Shown: positions 32,263-41,483 of the stretch, in pieces | Layout of the letters: every line of letters begins with the position of its first letter | Position numbering within the stretch: position 1 is the stretch's first letter | NCBI RefSeq assembly: GCF_003387475.1 | Contig: NZ_QUNO01000024.1 | Location: 62,001 to 126,000, forward strand | Reading direction: 5' to 3' | Origin: Kutzneria buriramensis | Lineage (GTDB): Bacteria > Actinomycetota > Actinomycetes > Mycobacteriales > Pseudonocardiaceae | DNA length: 64,000 nt | The notes under the pieces: model-generated | Database searches by the model: none | Told to the model about the DNA's origin: nothing | What the model saw: the letters and a program-made list of their open reading frames with translations, nothing else | Translations under genes and position numbers: made by a program

Positions 32263-34071
32263 ATGCAGTTTGCGTTGATGGTCCTGCCGGACACGGCGGC
32301 CGCGGCCGCCGTGTCCGGCAGGCACGTGCGAAGCGACGTGCGGGTGGTGCCGCACGCGTCGGGTCGTCCCTGGCTGCTCGGGCGGTGGTCGCCGGACGAC
32401 TGCGTGGTGGCCACCGCCGGGACGGCTTCGGTTGCGGTGCTTGGGGTCTGCCCGGTGACCGAGGCCGAGCTGGCGAAGTGGGCGGGCGAGCTGCGAACGG
32501 TGGCCGACGCCGATCGGCTGGCGTGCCGGTTGTCGGGCGCGTTCCACCTCGTGGCGTCGGTGAACGGCGAAGTCCGCGTGCAGGGTTCGGCCACCGGACT
32601 GCGTCGGGTCTTTCACGCCATGGTCGACGGAGTGCCGGTCGCGGCCGACCGAGCCGACGTGTTCGGCGCGCCGGTGGACGAGGAAATGCTTACGGTTCGG
32701 ACGGTGTGCGGCTTGTTGCCGCCGTCGCTGGGCGAGCGCCCGTTGTGGCGTGGGGTTTCCGCGCTGCCGCCGGATCACTACCTGGTGCTCCAGGCCGATC
32801 GGGTTCGGCAGGTTCGCTGGTGGCGTCCGCCGACGCCGGGCGTCGGCCTGCGCGAGGGCGCCGTGCGGGTTCGCGAGGCGTTGGCCGAGGCCGTGCGCGT
32901 GCGGCAGTGCGACACGCTGGGCAGTGACCTGTCCGGTGGGCTGGATTCCACGTCCCTGTGCTTCCTGGCCGCGCGGCAACGACCCGAGCTGCTGACGTTC
33001 CGCTGGGCCGAGGCCGAGGCGGCCAACGACGACGCCGTCTTCAGCGCGGTGGCCGCCGAGCAGCTGACCGCGGCCAATCATCTGGTGGTGCCCCAATCCG
33101 AGCTGCCGGCGTGCTTCGCCGAGCCGGCAGCGACAGTCGACGCCGAGCAGCCCTATCCGTTCATGCGCACGGCGGATCGCATCCGCCGCAGCGCCGCGGT
33201 GCTCGCCGACAACGGCGTCACCCGGCACCTGGCTGGACACGGTGGTGACGAACTGTTCGGAGACCTGCCCGGTTATCTGTCCCGACTGCTGCGCCGCCGG
33301 CCGCCGACTGCGATCAAGCACGTGCGAGGGCAACTTGCCCTGCACCGCTGGACGTTACGGCCGACGCTGGCGGCGCTGCTCCGGCCCGGCACGGCGTCAG
33401 GCTGGTGGGCGGCGCAGGCCGAGCAGTTGACGGGGCCACCGCCGCCGGCGCGATTTCCCCCGCTGGACTGGGGATTGGGGGCGGTGCGCGCGTCCGAGTG
33501 GGCCAGCGGCGACGCGGTCGCCACGGCTCGCGAGGTGTTGCGCCGGCACGCCGAGACGGCCGAGCCGTTGGACGCCGACCTCGGTCAGCACCAGTACCTG
33601 GTCACGCTGCGGCGGGGCGCCGCGGCGTATCGGCAGCTGGCGCGGTTGTTCGACGACGCCGGTGTCGCCCTGGAGATGCCGTTCTTCGACGATCGCGTGA
33701 TCGAAGCGGCGCTGGCGGTGCGACTGCCGGAACGCGCAACCCCGTACCGGTACAAGCCATTGCTGGCCGAGGCCATGCACGGCGTGCTGCCGGAACAGAT
33801 TCGCACCCGTGCCACCAAGGGCGTGTTCAGCCAGGACGTGCGGGCCGGCCTGCGTGAACACCGTGATGCCATCGCCGATCTGTTCGCCGATTCCGCGCTG
33901 GCGGCGCGGGGTCTGATCGACCGCGACCGCGTGATCGCCGGCCTGTACGCCCCGTACGCCGATTTCCGCCCGGTGTTCGCGGTGGAAGACCTGATCGGGT
34001 GCGAGAACTGGCTGCGTGCCGCCATCCGCCCCACGAGTCCGGAGGGTTCCCGTGCTACGACTGCATCCTGA
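32263..34071 (+). CDS. Lasso cyclase (asparagine synthetase homologue, C protein)
   Basis: The 602-residue protein adenylates the ring Asp side chain and closes the macrolactam. It has an N-terminal glutaminase-like domain without the catalytic N-terminal Cys (it starts MQFALMV) and the ATP-pyrophosphatase motif SDLSGGLDSTSL (about 223-234). HLAGHGGDELFGDLPGY (about 325-341) and a C-terminal synthetase region with KGVFSQDVRAGL complete the domain. This is the standard layout of lasso C enzymes. It follows the precursor by two bases and its end overlaps the B1 start by 20 bases. Confidence 0.95.
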   Translation: MQFALMVLPDTAAAAAVSGRHVRSDVRVVPHASGRPWLLGRWSPDDCVVATAGTASVAVLGVCPVTEAELAKWAGELRTVADADRLACRLSGAFHLVASVNGEVRVQGSATGLRRVFHAMVDGVPVAADRADVFGAPVDEEMLTVRTVCGLLPPSLGERPLWRGVSALPPDHYLVLQADRVRQVRWWRPPTPGVGLREGAVRVREALAEAVRVRQCDTLGSDLSGGLDSTSLCFLAARQRPELLTFRWAEAEAANDDAVFSAVAAEQLTAANHLVVPQSELPACFAEPAATVDAEQPYPFMRTADRIRRSAAVLADNGVTRHLAGHGGDELFGDLPGYLSRLLRRRPPTAIKHVRGQLALHRWTLRPTLAALLRPGTASGWWAAQAEQLTGPPPPARFPPLDWGLGAVRASEWASGDAVATAREVLRRHAETAEPLDADLGQHQYLVTLRRGAAAYRQLARLFDDAGVALEMPFFDDRVIEAALAVRLPERATPYRYKPLLAEAMHGVLPEQIRTRATKGVFSQDVRAGLREHRDAIADLFADSALAARGLIDRDRVIAGLYAPYADFRPVFAVEDLIGCENWLRAAIRPTSPEGSRATTAS

Positions 34072-34312
34072 CGTCGCCCACACCGAGACCGACGACGGCG
34101 CCGTGCTGCTGCACCAGCACACCGGCCGGTACTGGCAGCTCAACGCCACCGGGGCCGGCATCCTCAACGCCGTGCTCGACGGGCGCGACGTCGACCGCAT
34201 CGCCGCCGATCTCGCGGATCGGCACGCCATCGAGCCCGAACGCGCGCGTCGGGACGTCACCGGTCTGCTCGACAGCTTGCGGACCGCCGGCCTGGTGGAG
34301 CCCGCGTCGTGA
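34052..34312 (+). CDS. Lasso RRE protein (PqqD-like, B1)
   Basis: The 86-residue protein has the PqqD/RRE pattern. Beta strands with VLLHQHTGRYWQLNATGAGIL are followed by three helices ending in LLDSLRTAGLVEP. It binds the precursor leader and presents it to the protease and cyclase. GTG 34052 has GGAGGG six bases upstream. It overlaps the cyclase end and the B2 start, showing tight coupling. Confidence 0.93.
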   Translation: MLRLHPDVAHTETDDGAVLLHQHTGRYWQLNATGAGILNAVLDGRDVDRIAADLADRHAIEPERARRDVTGLLDSLRTAGLVEPAS

Positions 34313-34725
34313 GCCTTCCCGCCGCCCTGTCGCGGCCCGTCCCGCTGCCCCCGCACCGCCGCATCCTGCCCTTGCTGGCCGTTGCGGTCGCCCGGGTGTT
34401 GATGGGCCGGCGGCCGATTCGAATCCGCCGGCTGCTGGAGTTCACCAGCCGCGGCGCTCGACCCGCCACCGCGGAGCAGGCTGCCCGCGCTCGCGAAGCT
34501 GTCGTGTCTGTCAGCCTGCGCTGCGCCGGGCAGGGTTGCCTGCAACGCTCCATCGCCGTTGCCCTGCTGTGTCGGGCCTGGGGAACGTGGCCGACCTGGT
34601 GCACCGGCGTGCGCACGAATCCGTTCTCCGCGCATGCCTGGGTCGAGGTCGACGGCCAACCCATCGGCGAACCGCTGCCTGCCGGGCACTACCGACCGCT
34701 GCTGACGGTCGGCCTGACGCGATAG
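34309..34725 (+). CDS. Lasso leader peptidase (transglutaminase-like, B2)
   Basis: The 138-residue protein is of the transglutaminase-like cysteine protease type that removes the leader after the conserved Thr. The catalytic Cys lies in GQGCLQRSIAVALLCRAWG (about 65-83), and the His and Asp lie in FSAHAWVEVDGQPIGEP (about 107-123). It starts with a four-base GTGA overlap with B1. No ABC transporter (D) follows. The cluster ends here, so export must use another system. Confidence 0.93.
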   Translation: MSLPAALSRPVPLPPHRRILPLLAVAVARVLMGRRPIRIRRLLEFTSRGARPATAEQAARAREAVVSVSLRCAGQGCLQRSIAVALLCRAWGTWPTWCTGVRTNPFSAHAWVEVDGQPIGEPLPAGHYRPLLTVGLTR

Positions 34726-34833
34726 AGCACCATGCTCGCCACCCCGGCGATGAGGGCGGTGGCGGCCCCGCCAACCGTGTTCACGTTGCCGGCGGGCCTG
34801 GCCGTCGTAGCCCGGTGGCCCCGTCGGCGATGG

Positions 34834-34943
34834 CGGCCAGCACCAGCGCGGCGACCGTCCGCACGCACGTGGCGAGGGCGATGGGCAAGCTCAACGCCCG
34901 TTCCCGGGCCTAGCTCGCGGTGTTGGCAGTCCGGGCCGGGTGA
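34834..34943 (+). pseudogene. Decayed C-terminal fragment of a LuxR-type regulator
   Basis: In the frame ending at TAG 34911 the translation is TSAATVRTHVARAMGKLNAR followed by SRA, the recognition helix region of NarL/LuxR-type response regulators. Past the amber stop the same frame continues LAVLAVRAG and ends at TGA 34941. A CAG at 34911 would therefore restore RAQLAVLAVRAG. Nothing upstream encodes the receiver domain. The 34726-34833 stretch has no other clear content. This is probably the relic of a regulator that once flanked the lasso cluster. Confidence 0.6.
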
Positions 34944-34970
34944 TGGCCGCAGCTGACGTGCCGCAGCAGG

Positions 34971-36468
34971 TCACGGCGTGGCGAAGGTGATGGTCGTGAG
35001 CCGGAGCCCGGTGTCGGCGAAGACGACGAACAGGTCGCAGCGTTCCGGCAGCGAGGGCAGACCTGCCGTCAGGGTAACGGAACGGCGGTCCACGGTCGGC
35101 GGGATGGCGAGCAGGGAGAGGACGGGGCCGTCGGGCGAATCCGCGTGCAGGCGCACGGTGACGGCACGCCCGCCGGTGTTCGTGGCGACGACGGCCCAGG
35201 ACTGGGCGCCGGTCGTCGAGCACCGGCGGAAGCCGAGCCACGCCTCCGGCCGCAACGGCGACATCACCGGGCGTCCGTCGGTATCGGTGTCGACGATGGC
35301 GATTCCCGCCGATAGGTCGGCGGAGCTGGCGGGAACCGGTCCGTCGGCCAGCTTGCGGCCGTCGAGGGTGGTTCCGTGCACGGTGATCGTGGCGACGCCG
35401 ACGAGGTCCTCCGACGACCGCCCGACGCAGACCTCGTGCGGGCCGGCCTCGACGACCCAGCCATGCGTGCGGACGTCCCAGAAGGCGAGGTCGGAGGCGC
35501 GCAGCAGGAAGTTCACGGTGCGGCCGGCCTGCGCCGACAGGGTGATCTTCTGGAAGTCGCGCAGCTGCTTGTTCGGCTGGTCGACGGCGGAGCTGAGCTG
35601 CCGGGTGTACAGCTGTACGACCTCGGCGCACTTGCGGAAGCCGGTGTTGCGCACCTCGATCGACGCGACGACGGCCTCGTCGTCGCGGAGCTGGGTCTCG
35701 CTGAGTCGCAGTGGCCCGTAGGAGAACGACGTGTAGGTGAGCCCGTGTCCGAAGGCGTACAACGGTTTGCGCCGGGTGTACATGTACGTCCACTCGCCGG
35801 CGACGGTGTCGCGATCCGGCTCGGTGGTGACGTCCGAGTCGGAGCGGTACCAGGTCTGGGGCAGGCGACCCGCCGGCGACTGCTCGCCGAACAGGACCTC
35901 CGCCACGGCTCGCCGGGTCGGCTCGCCGCCGGGCACGGTCCAGAGGATCGCCGGTAGGTGGCTGTCCTCCCAGTCCAGGGCGTAGGGGTGGGTGCTGTGC
36001 ACCGCCAGGACGGCTCTCGTCCGGCCCGCGCAGGCCGAGTGTGTGCAGCGCGGCGAGTTTGGCGCACAGCAGCGGGTCCTCGGCGTAGCGGCGCTCGTTG
36101 TGACCGAGCCGGGGATCCTCGAGCGGGACGGGGACGGGCATCTCCCGGACCGGGCCGCCGCCGGCCGCGTGGATCTCCTCGGCGACGGCGGCCCCGACCT
36201 GCCGGACCAGGTGTGGATTCCAACTGCTGCCCAGTCCGAGCGGCGGCGGAAAGGGCGTCGACACATCCGCGGCGAGTTCGTGAACGGTGAAATCCGTCGC
36301 GGGCAGGCCCAATCCCGGCACGGCGGGCTGTGCGCGGCCGAGCAATGCGATCCGGGCCGCCGGACTCAGCCGGGCCAGCTCGAGGTGGACCGTTCGACGA
36401 TCGGCGGAGAGATCGTCGTGAAGCTCGCGTGCGGAACACACCGCCACCCCCAGTGCCGGGCACGCCAC
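34971..36468 (-). pseudogene. GH3 beta-xylosidase-like pseudogene with large internal deletion and frameshift
   Basis: The N-terminal part (about 36450-36020) reads LSPAARIALLGRAQ, STPFPPPLGLGSSWNPHLVR and ERRYAEDPLLCAKLAALHTLGL. These are typical first-domain segments of GH3 beta-xylosidases. Around 36015 similarity jumps to another frame and about 400 residues further on: VLAVHSTHPYALDW, HLPAILWTVPGG, LFGEQSPAGRLPQTWY and GHGLTYTSFSYGPL. A fibronectin III-like domain and a further C-terminal beta domain then run to the stop at 34971. The nucleophile-bearing region is therefore missing. Both halves are still well preserved, so the decay looks recent. An intact GH3 enzyme is at 49665. Confidence 0.8.
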
Positions 36469-36934
36469 CCGGCGATCGGACGGCGGCCTTCGATCATGCG
36501 GAGCAGCAGTGTTTACGCTGGACGCGGCCGGTCAAGACCGTCCGCGATCGAACGTGTCGAATTCTCACCTTTTCCCCCGGAGGAACGAACCCGCAGGTCC
36601 CGGGCGTGTCGGGCGGTGCAGGGCGGCCGCAGGCGTGCCGTCCGACGCCGGCCCCGCCCGCTCCCGGTCGTGCCGACCGGCGTGCGCGCGCCGTCGAATC
36701 TTCGACACCGCCGTTGTCCGGCCATTCGTCGAACACCGTCGAAGACGCAGGTCGGCGCGCATTTCCGTGGACTAGTCCTCTCCGTTCGTGAAAATGTCGT
36801 ATCTTGACCGCGGAGTAATTCGCCTGCGACAGTGCAACCGGTCGGCGGCATTCCGCCCGATGGGGAAGCCGCGCAGTCGAAGAAATTCGACGACCGCCAT
36901 CTGTGCAACGTCGCCCAGAAGGGGAAGTCCTTTC
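36469..36934. other. 466-base gap upstream of the GH12 gene
   Basis: No credible coding region was found. The gap contains small TCGAA-type repeats: GTCGAATCTTCGAC at 36693-36706 (a perfect 6-2-6 inverted repeat) and GTCGAA...GTCGAA direct copies near 36728-36744. Also present is GGTCAAGACC near 36531. These may be regulator sites for the GH12 gene, but none matches the CebR box seen at 61030. Confidence 0.4.
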
Positions 36935-37627
36935 ATGCGCAAAACCCTGCGATTCGCCCTGCCGGCGGTGGCGGCGCTCGCCGCCGTGGTGCTGACCGCC
37001 ACCTCGGCCCAGGCCGCGACCTGGTCGTCCTCGGACAAGTTCGGCTCGTGGTCCAACGGCGGATACACCCTCAACAACGACGTCTGGGGCGGCGGCGCCG
37101 GCCCGCAGACGATCTGGGCCAACTCGTACAGCAACTGGGGAGTCACCTCGAACCAGCCCAACACCGGCGGCGTGAAGTCCTATCCGCACTCCGGCCGGAA
37201 CATCGGCCGGAAACTGAGCACCCTGGGCAGCGTCACCAGTTCGTTCAACGTCTCGGTGCCCGGCAAGGGCGCCTACGAGACCGCCTACGACATCTGGGCG
37301 GACAACAACGCCTACGAGATCATGCTGTGGATGAACAAGACCGGCGCCGTCGGACCGATCGGCAGCCTGCAGACCACCGTCTCCGTCGGCGGCCACACGT
37401 GGGACGTCTACAAGGGGTCCAACGGGTCCAACGCGGTGTTCTCGTTCCTGCGCCACGGCAACACCAGCGGGGGCTCGGTGGACGTCAAGGCGGTGCTGAA
37501 CTGGATCAGGTCGAAGGGCTGGTTCGGCGACGTGACGCTGGGCGACGTCCAGTTCGGCTTCGAGATCACCTCCACCGGCAGCGCGCTGAACTTCACCTCC
37601 AACAGCTTCTCCGTGTCGTCGTCCTGA
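36935..37627 (+). CDS. GH12 secreted endoglucanase/xyloglucanase
   Basis: The 230-residue protein has a signal peptide (1-~28, ending AQAA) and a compact GH12 jelly-roll domain. The catalytic nucleophile Glu128 lies in NAYEIMLWMNK and the acid/base Glu210 in FGFEITSTGSAL. GH12 enzymes cleave internal beta-1,4 bonds of cellulose, glucans or xyloglucan. No carbohydrate-binding module is attached, unlike the GH5, GH6, GH10 and GH48 proteins further right. ATG 36935 has GGGGAAG about 6 bases upstream. It stands alone. Confidence 0.93.
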   Translation: MRKTLRFALPAVAALAAVVLTATSAQAATWSSSDKFGSWSNGGYTLNNDVWGGGAGPQTIWANSYSNWGVTSNQPNTGGVKSYPHSGRNIGRKLSTLGSVTSSFNVSVPGKGAYETAYDIWADNNAYEIMLWMNKTGAVGPIGSLQTTVSVGGHTWDVYKGSNGSNAVFSFLRHGNTSGGSVDVKAVLNWIRSKGWFGDVTLGDVQFGFEITSTGSALNFTSNSFSVSSS

Positions 37628-37698
37628 CTGATGAGTAGAACCACGGATGCCCGTCTCCCGGTCCGGCGGGAGGATCTTGCCGGACCGAGGGAGGTCAG

Positions 37699-38004
37699 AT
37701 GTCCGGACAGGATGTGCACGTCGGCGTGGGCTGGCGGGTGGCGGGCGCGTGCGTCGGCTTCGCCTTGGCGGAGGCCCTTTTCTTCACGTTCCTGGCCCAT
37801 TTTCGCCATCCCCGCCCGTTGTGGGTCTACGGGATGCCCTGGGTGCTGGCGCCCGCGGTGCCGGTGTTGGGACTGCTCAACTGCCTGGGCCGACCGCCCG
37901 GCGGCCGGATTCTCGCCGCCGCCCGCGGCGCGTTTCTGGTCGGCGTCGTCCTGGCCGTCATGTGCGGCGTTGTGATGGTGTTCGACCTCGCGATGTCCGA
38001 CTAG
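37699..38004 (+). CDS. Small membrane protein, unknown function
   Basis: The 101-residue protein has three hydrophobic segments: VAGACVGFALAEALFFTFLAH, PWVLAPAVPVLGLLNCL and AFLVGVVLAVMCGVVMVFDL. The first 14 residues are soluble. GAGGGAGG precedes ATG 37699. I recognise no family. It follows the GH12 gene by 71 bases with no clear link. Confidence 0.6.
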   Translation: MSGQDVHVGVGWRVAGACVGFALAEALFFTFLAHFRHPRPLWVYGMPWVLAPAVPVLGLLNCLGRPPGGRILAAARGAFLVGVVLAVMCGVVMVFDLAMSD

Positions 38005-38160
38005 GGGCCGTGCCGCCGCCGGAATCGCCCGGGCGCGTCCACGCGGTGCAGCCGGTCCGGCCCGGGTATCCGGTCGTGCGGGTTCAGCCGTTGGCGGCCG
38101 GTCATCTCACGGTGTGACCGGTCCGGCGCGGCCGCGTGTCGCGGCCGCGCCGGGCGGTGC

Positions 38161-41100
38161 TCAGAAGTACCGGGTCCGGCCACAGTGGTGCTGCGGGACC
38201 CATTCCGGGGCAACACTTTCCAGCGTGGGCTTGATCGGGGCGATGGTGCCGTCGGGGTTGAAGGTCATCTTGTCGATCGTCGTCTCCCGGTGCGTGCCGT
38301 CGCCGCCCGGGATGGCGAAGCGGTGGTAGGCGATGTACCAGTCGTCGGTGCCGGGCACCTGGAGCATCGAGCTGTGGCCGGTGCCGAGGATGCCGAGCTT
38401 GGTGTCCTTGCTCAGGATGACGCCGTGGTTGGCGAACGGGCCGGTCGGGCTGCTGGCGGTGCCGTAGCCGACGCTGTAGTTCGGGCTGCCCGTGTCGTCG
38501 ATGGACCAGCTCAGGTAGTACGTGCCCTTGCGCTCCACCATGAACAGGCCCTCGCGGAAGCCGTCCAGGCCGGTGATGTGGGTGACCTTGGCCGGGTCGA
38601 AGGAGACCATGTCGTCGTTCAGCGGCACGACGTAGGCGTTGCCGTTGCCCCAGTACAGGTACGGCTGTCCACTGTGGTCGATGAACACCGCGGGGTCGAT
38701 GGCCTGGCCGCCGTTCGGGTTGGAGGCGATCAGCGGCCTGCCGGTGTCCTTGAACGGCCCGACCGGCGAGTCCCCGACGGCCACACCGATCTTGGCCTCC
38801 GCGCAGAAGTAGAAGTAGTACTTGCCGTTGCGCGCGGCGATGGTCGGCGCCCACGCGTTCTTGTCGGCCCAGCTCACGCCGGGGCCGAGGTCGAGCACGA
38901 CGCCGCGGTTCGTCCAGTTGACCAGGTCCTTGGACGACCACGCCGAGAAGGTGGTGCCGCCCCAGCCCGGAAAGCCGTCCGTGGTCGGGTAGATGTAGTA
39001 CGTGTCGCCGAAGGCGACGATGTTCGGGTCCGCGTTGAGCCCCGGCAGCACCGGGCTGCGCATCTCGTGCGCCTCGACCGTCCACACGCGACTGCGGCCC
39101 TCCGAACCGGTGACCGTGAACTTCTTGGGCCGGCTCAGGTCCACCGTCCGGCCGTTGGCCGGCTCGATCCGCGATCCCGGCGCGAGCCCGAACTTCGGGG
39201 CAAGGCGGTGCAGATCGGTGCCCGGCTTGACCGGCAGCACGACGGTGCCGGCGGTGCTGTCGATGACGGCCGGTGCCTTGAGGGAAGCGAGGTCGACGGA
39301 CCGGACGGCGGTGCTGTTCGAGGGCAACGCGGCGACCTCGTCCCCGGACAGAGCCTTGTCGTAGAGGCGGACGTCCTTCATCTTGCCGGTGAAGTAGTTG
39401 TCCGCCGCGTACGCCGAGCGGCCCAGGTAGTTCGCCGCGGTCAGGCCGCCGCCGATGTCCGACGGCTTGATGGTGGCATTGTTGTTGCGGCCCACCTCGA
39501 TGCCGTCCAGGTACAGCACCTCCACGCCGTTGCCGACGGTGAGCGTCAGGTTCTTCCACACTCCGCGTGGTAGCGCGCCGCTGGAAGCCGCCTGTTGTTC
39601 GGTGGCCCAGTTCCCGCTCGCGATCGCGCCGCGCAGGCCGCCGTCGGCCGTGCCGCCGGTGGCGAACAGGTAGCCGTCGCCGGCGCCGGACGGCGCCGTA
39701 TTGCCGAAGCTGTAGAGGAAGTACGGGGTCTGCTGCTTCGGATCGACGAGGACGTCGGCGGACACCGTCGCCGCGCTCGCGCCGGTGAGCATGTTGTTCG
39801 GCAGCTGGACATGACCGTTCGTGCCACCGAAGGCGAGCGCGCCGTCGGACCAGGTCACGTCGCCGGCCAGCGCCCCGTCGTAGCCGTGGCCGGTGGTGTC
39901 GGCGGCGACCTGGCCGGACTTGGCGTCGAGCGGCCAGTGCGCGACCAGGCCGTCGCGGTCGGCCTTGACCGGCGCCGGGGGAGCGGTCAGCCGGTCGAGT
40001 TCGGCCTGGGTGACCGGCAGGACCGTGCCGTGCCGCGGGGACGCGGGCAGGTGCGCGCCGGTGGACATGGTCCACTTGCCGGAGTCGAGGTCGGTGGTCT
40101 CGAACGGCACGTAGCCGCGGCCGCCGTACTCGTCGATGAACAGGTACCACTTGTTCTCGGTGTTGGACTTGAACCCGGTCGGGCCCTCGCCGGCGGACAG
40201 GCCGGGGCTGGTCGCGGTGGCCTTGCCGATGCACTCGGAGACGAAGTCGTAGTTCGGGTCGAGCAGGTCGGTGGCCTTCTGCTCCAGGATGTACTTGCTG
40301 CAAGGCGACGAGGAGGTGTTGTTCCGCTCGTCCTTGGTGAACCGGTAGTAGGTGCCGTTGTTCTGGATCACCGTCGAGTCGATCACCGAGTAGCCGGGGT
40401 CGATCCACACCTGCGGCGCGCTGAAGGTGACGAAGTCGCGGGTGGTGGCGTACATCATCCGGTTGTAGCTGTCGCCGGTGTGGCCGAGGTCGTTCTCGGC
40501 GTACAGCTTGGACGCCCAGAAGACGACGTAGTCGCCGCGCTTGGCGTCCCAGAAGGCCTCCGGGGCCCACGTGTTGCCGGCGGTCGGCGGGGCGACCTGC
40601 GCGCTGCGCTGCCGCGACCAGTGCACCAGGTCGTCGGACTCCCAGATCGTGATCGAGCGGCTGCCGGTGCGCTGCTCGGCGTCCCAGCCCCGGCCGCCGT
40701 TGATCTTCAGATCGGTGGCCAGCAGGTAGAACTTGTCGCCGTCGGGGGAGCGCATCACGAACGGGTCGCGCACGCCCAGCTCGCCGAGGCTCGACTTCAG
40801 GATCGGCTGGCCGTTGTTGAGCTCGGTCCAGTTCAGCGGGTCGTTGCCCTTGCTGGCGGCGGAGTAGATCTGCTCGCCGTTCGACGTGCCCTCGCCGGTG
40901 AAGTAGAAGAAGCCGTACCCCGTCAGCGGTTCCTTCGGCGGGAGCGGCGTGACGGTCGCGGTGAACCGCCGGCTCGCGCTGTCCCGGCCGAGCCGCACCG
41001 TCGCGGTCAGCACGACGTTGGCCGGCTTGCCCCCGACGGGCGGCCGGGTGACCTCGCCCGTCGGCGTGATCACCTTGCGGTCGGACGACGTCCAGCTGAC

Positions 41101-41307
41101 GGTGGCGCCGGTCGGACCGGCGGTGGGCAATGTCAGGTTGCCGCGGACGTCGTCGATGTTCGGCACGGACAGCGAATTCGCCGCCTCGCGCACGGGTGAG
41201 TCCACCTCGGCGTGTGGCGCAGCGCCGGCACCCACGCCACCGAGCGGTAGGACCGCGGCCATCACGACCAGGACGACGCCGAGACGGCGTAATGAGAACA
41301 ACTTCAT
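38161..41307 (-). CDS. Secreted protein with two GH43 domains and an internal LamG domain
   Basis: The 1048-residue protein has a signal peptide (1-~30) and an atrophied bacterial Ig-like domain (~42-120). A first GH43 five-bladed domain follows (~128-445, with LGVRDPFVMRS, TWAPEAFWD and SAGEGPTGF), then a LamG/concanavalin-like domain (~463-640). A linker region and a second GH43 domain end the protein (~735-1035). The second domain has LNADPNIV, IDPAVFID and FREGLFMVERKGTYYLSWS, giving base Asp, pKa Asp and acid Glu. GH43 enzymes are arabinofuranosidases, xylosidases or galactan-debranching enzymes. Two catalytic domains on one chain could act on two linkages of one polymer. The TGTTAGCGCTAACA operator lies 45 bases upstream. 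Confidence 0.88.
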   Translation of the reverse strand: MKLFSLRRLGVVLVVMAAVLPLGGVGAGAAPHAEVDSPVREAANSLSVPNIDDVRGNLTLPTAGPTGATVSWTSSDRKVITPTGEVTRPPVGGKPANVVLTATVRLGRDSASRRFTATVTPLPPKEPLTGYGFFYFTGEGTSNGEQIYSAASKGNDPLNWTELNNGQPILKSSLGELGVRDPFVMRSPDGDKFYLLATDLKINGGRGWDAEQRTGSRSITIWESDDLVHWSRQRSAQVAPPTAGNTWAPEAFWDAKRGDYVVFWASKLYAENDLGHTGDSYNRMMYATTRDFVTFSAPQVWIDPGYSVIDSTVIQNNGTYYRFTKDERNNTSSSPCSKYILEQKATDLLDPNYDFVSECIGKATATSPGLSAGEGPTGFKSNTENKWYLFIDEYGGRGYVPFETTDLDSGKWTMSTGAHLPASPRHGTVLPVTQAELDRLTAPPAPVKADRDGLVAHWPLDAKSGQVAADTTGHGYDGALAGDVTWSDGALAFGGTNGHVQLPNNMLTGASAATVSADVLVDPKQQTPYFLYSFGNTAPSGAGDGYLFATGGTADGGLRGAIASGNWATEQQAASSGALPRGVWKNLTLTVGNGVEVLYLDGIEVGRNNNATIKPSDIGGGLTAANYLGRSAYAADNYFTGKMKDVRLYDKALSGDEVAALPSNSTAVRSVDLASLKAPAVIDSTAGTVVLPVKPGTDLHRLAPKFGLAPGSRIEPANGRTVDLSRPKKFTVTGSEGRSRVWTVEAHEMRSPVLPGLNADPNIVAFGDTYYIYPTTDGFPGWGGTTFSAWSSKDLVNWTNRGVVLDLGPGVSWADKNAWAPTIAARNGKYYFYFCAEAKIGVAVGDSPVGPFKDTGRPLIASNPNGGQAIDPAVFIDHSGQPYLYWGNGNAYVVPLNDDMVSFDPAKVTHITGLDGFREGLFMVERKGTYYLSWSIDDTGSPNYSVGYGTASSPTGPFANHGVILSKDTKLGILGTGHSSMLQVPGTDDWYIAYHRFAIPGGDGTHRETTIDKMTFNPDGTIAPIKPTLESVAPEWVPQHHCGRTRYF

Positions 41308-41351
41308 CGTTGTCGTCTTCCTTCTCGCCGCACCGCCCGTGGTGGCCGGTT

Positions 41352-41365
41352 TGTTAGCGCTAACA
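41352..41365. promoter_or_regulatory. LacI-type operator TGTTAGCGCTAACA upstream of the double-GH43 gene
   Basis: This perfect 14-bp palindrome with the central CG typical of LacI-family sites lies 45 bases before the ATG at 41307. An identical copy is at 46604, next to the LacI gene at 45590, which is the likely binder. Confidence 0.8.
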
Positions 41366-41483
41366 TCGCCAAGAGTGCCTTGACATTAAATTCCTGTGTG
41401 GCCGGTGGTCAAGTCACAGTCCGGCACCGAGCGTCACGATTCGCTGACCGATTTCGACCACGCGCGGTCGCCGGCGCACCTCG

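Noticed and set aside
34726-34833. A short rightward open frame starting at 34732
   Set aside because: The translation is proline/arginine-rich with no RBS and runs through the regulator relic in another frame.
34971-36468. Two separate overlapping genes encoding GH3 halves
   Set aside because: The halves are in different frames, lack the central catalytic region and have no start or RBS for the second half. A deletion-frameshift pseudogene explains them better.
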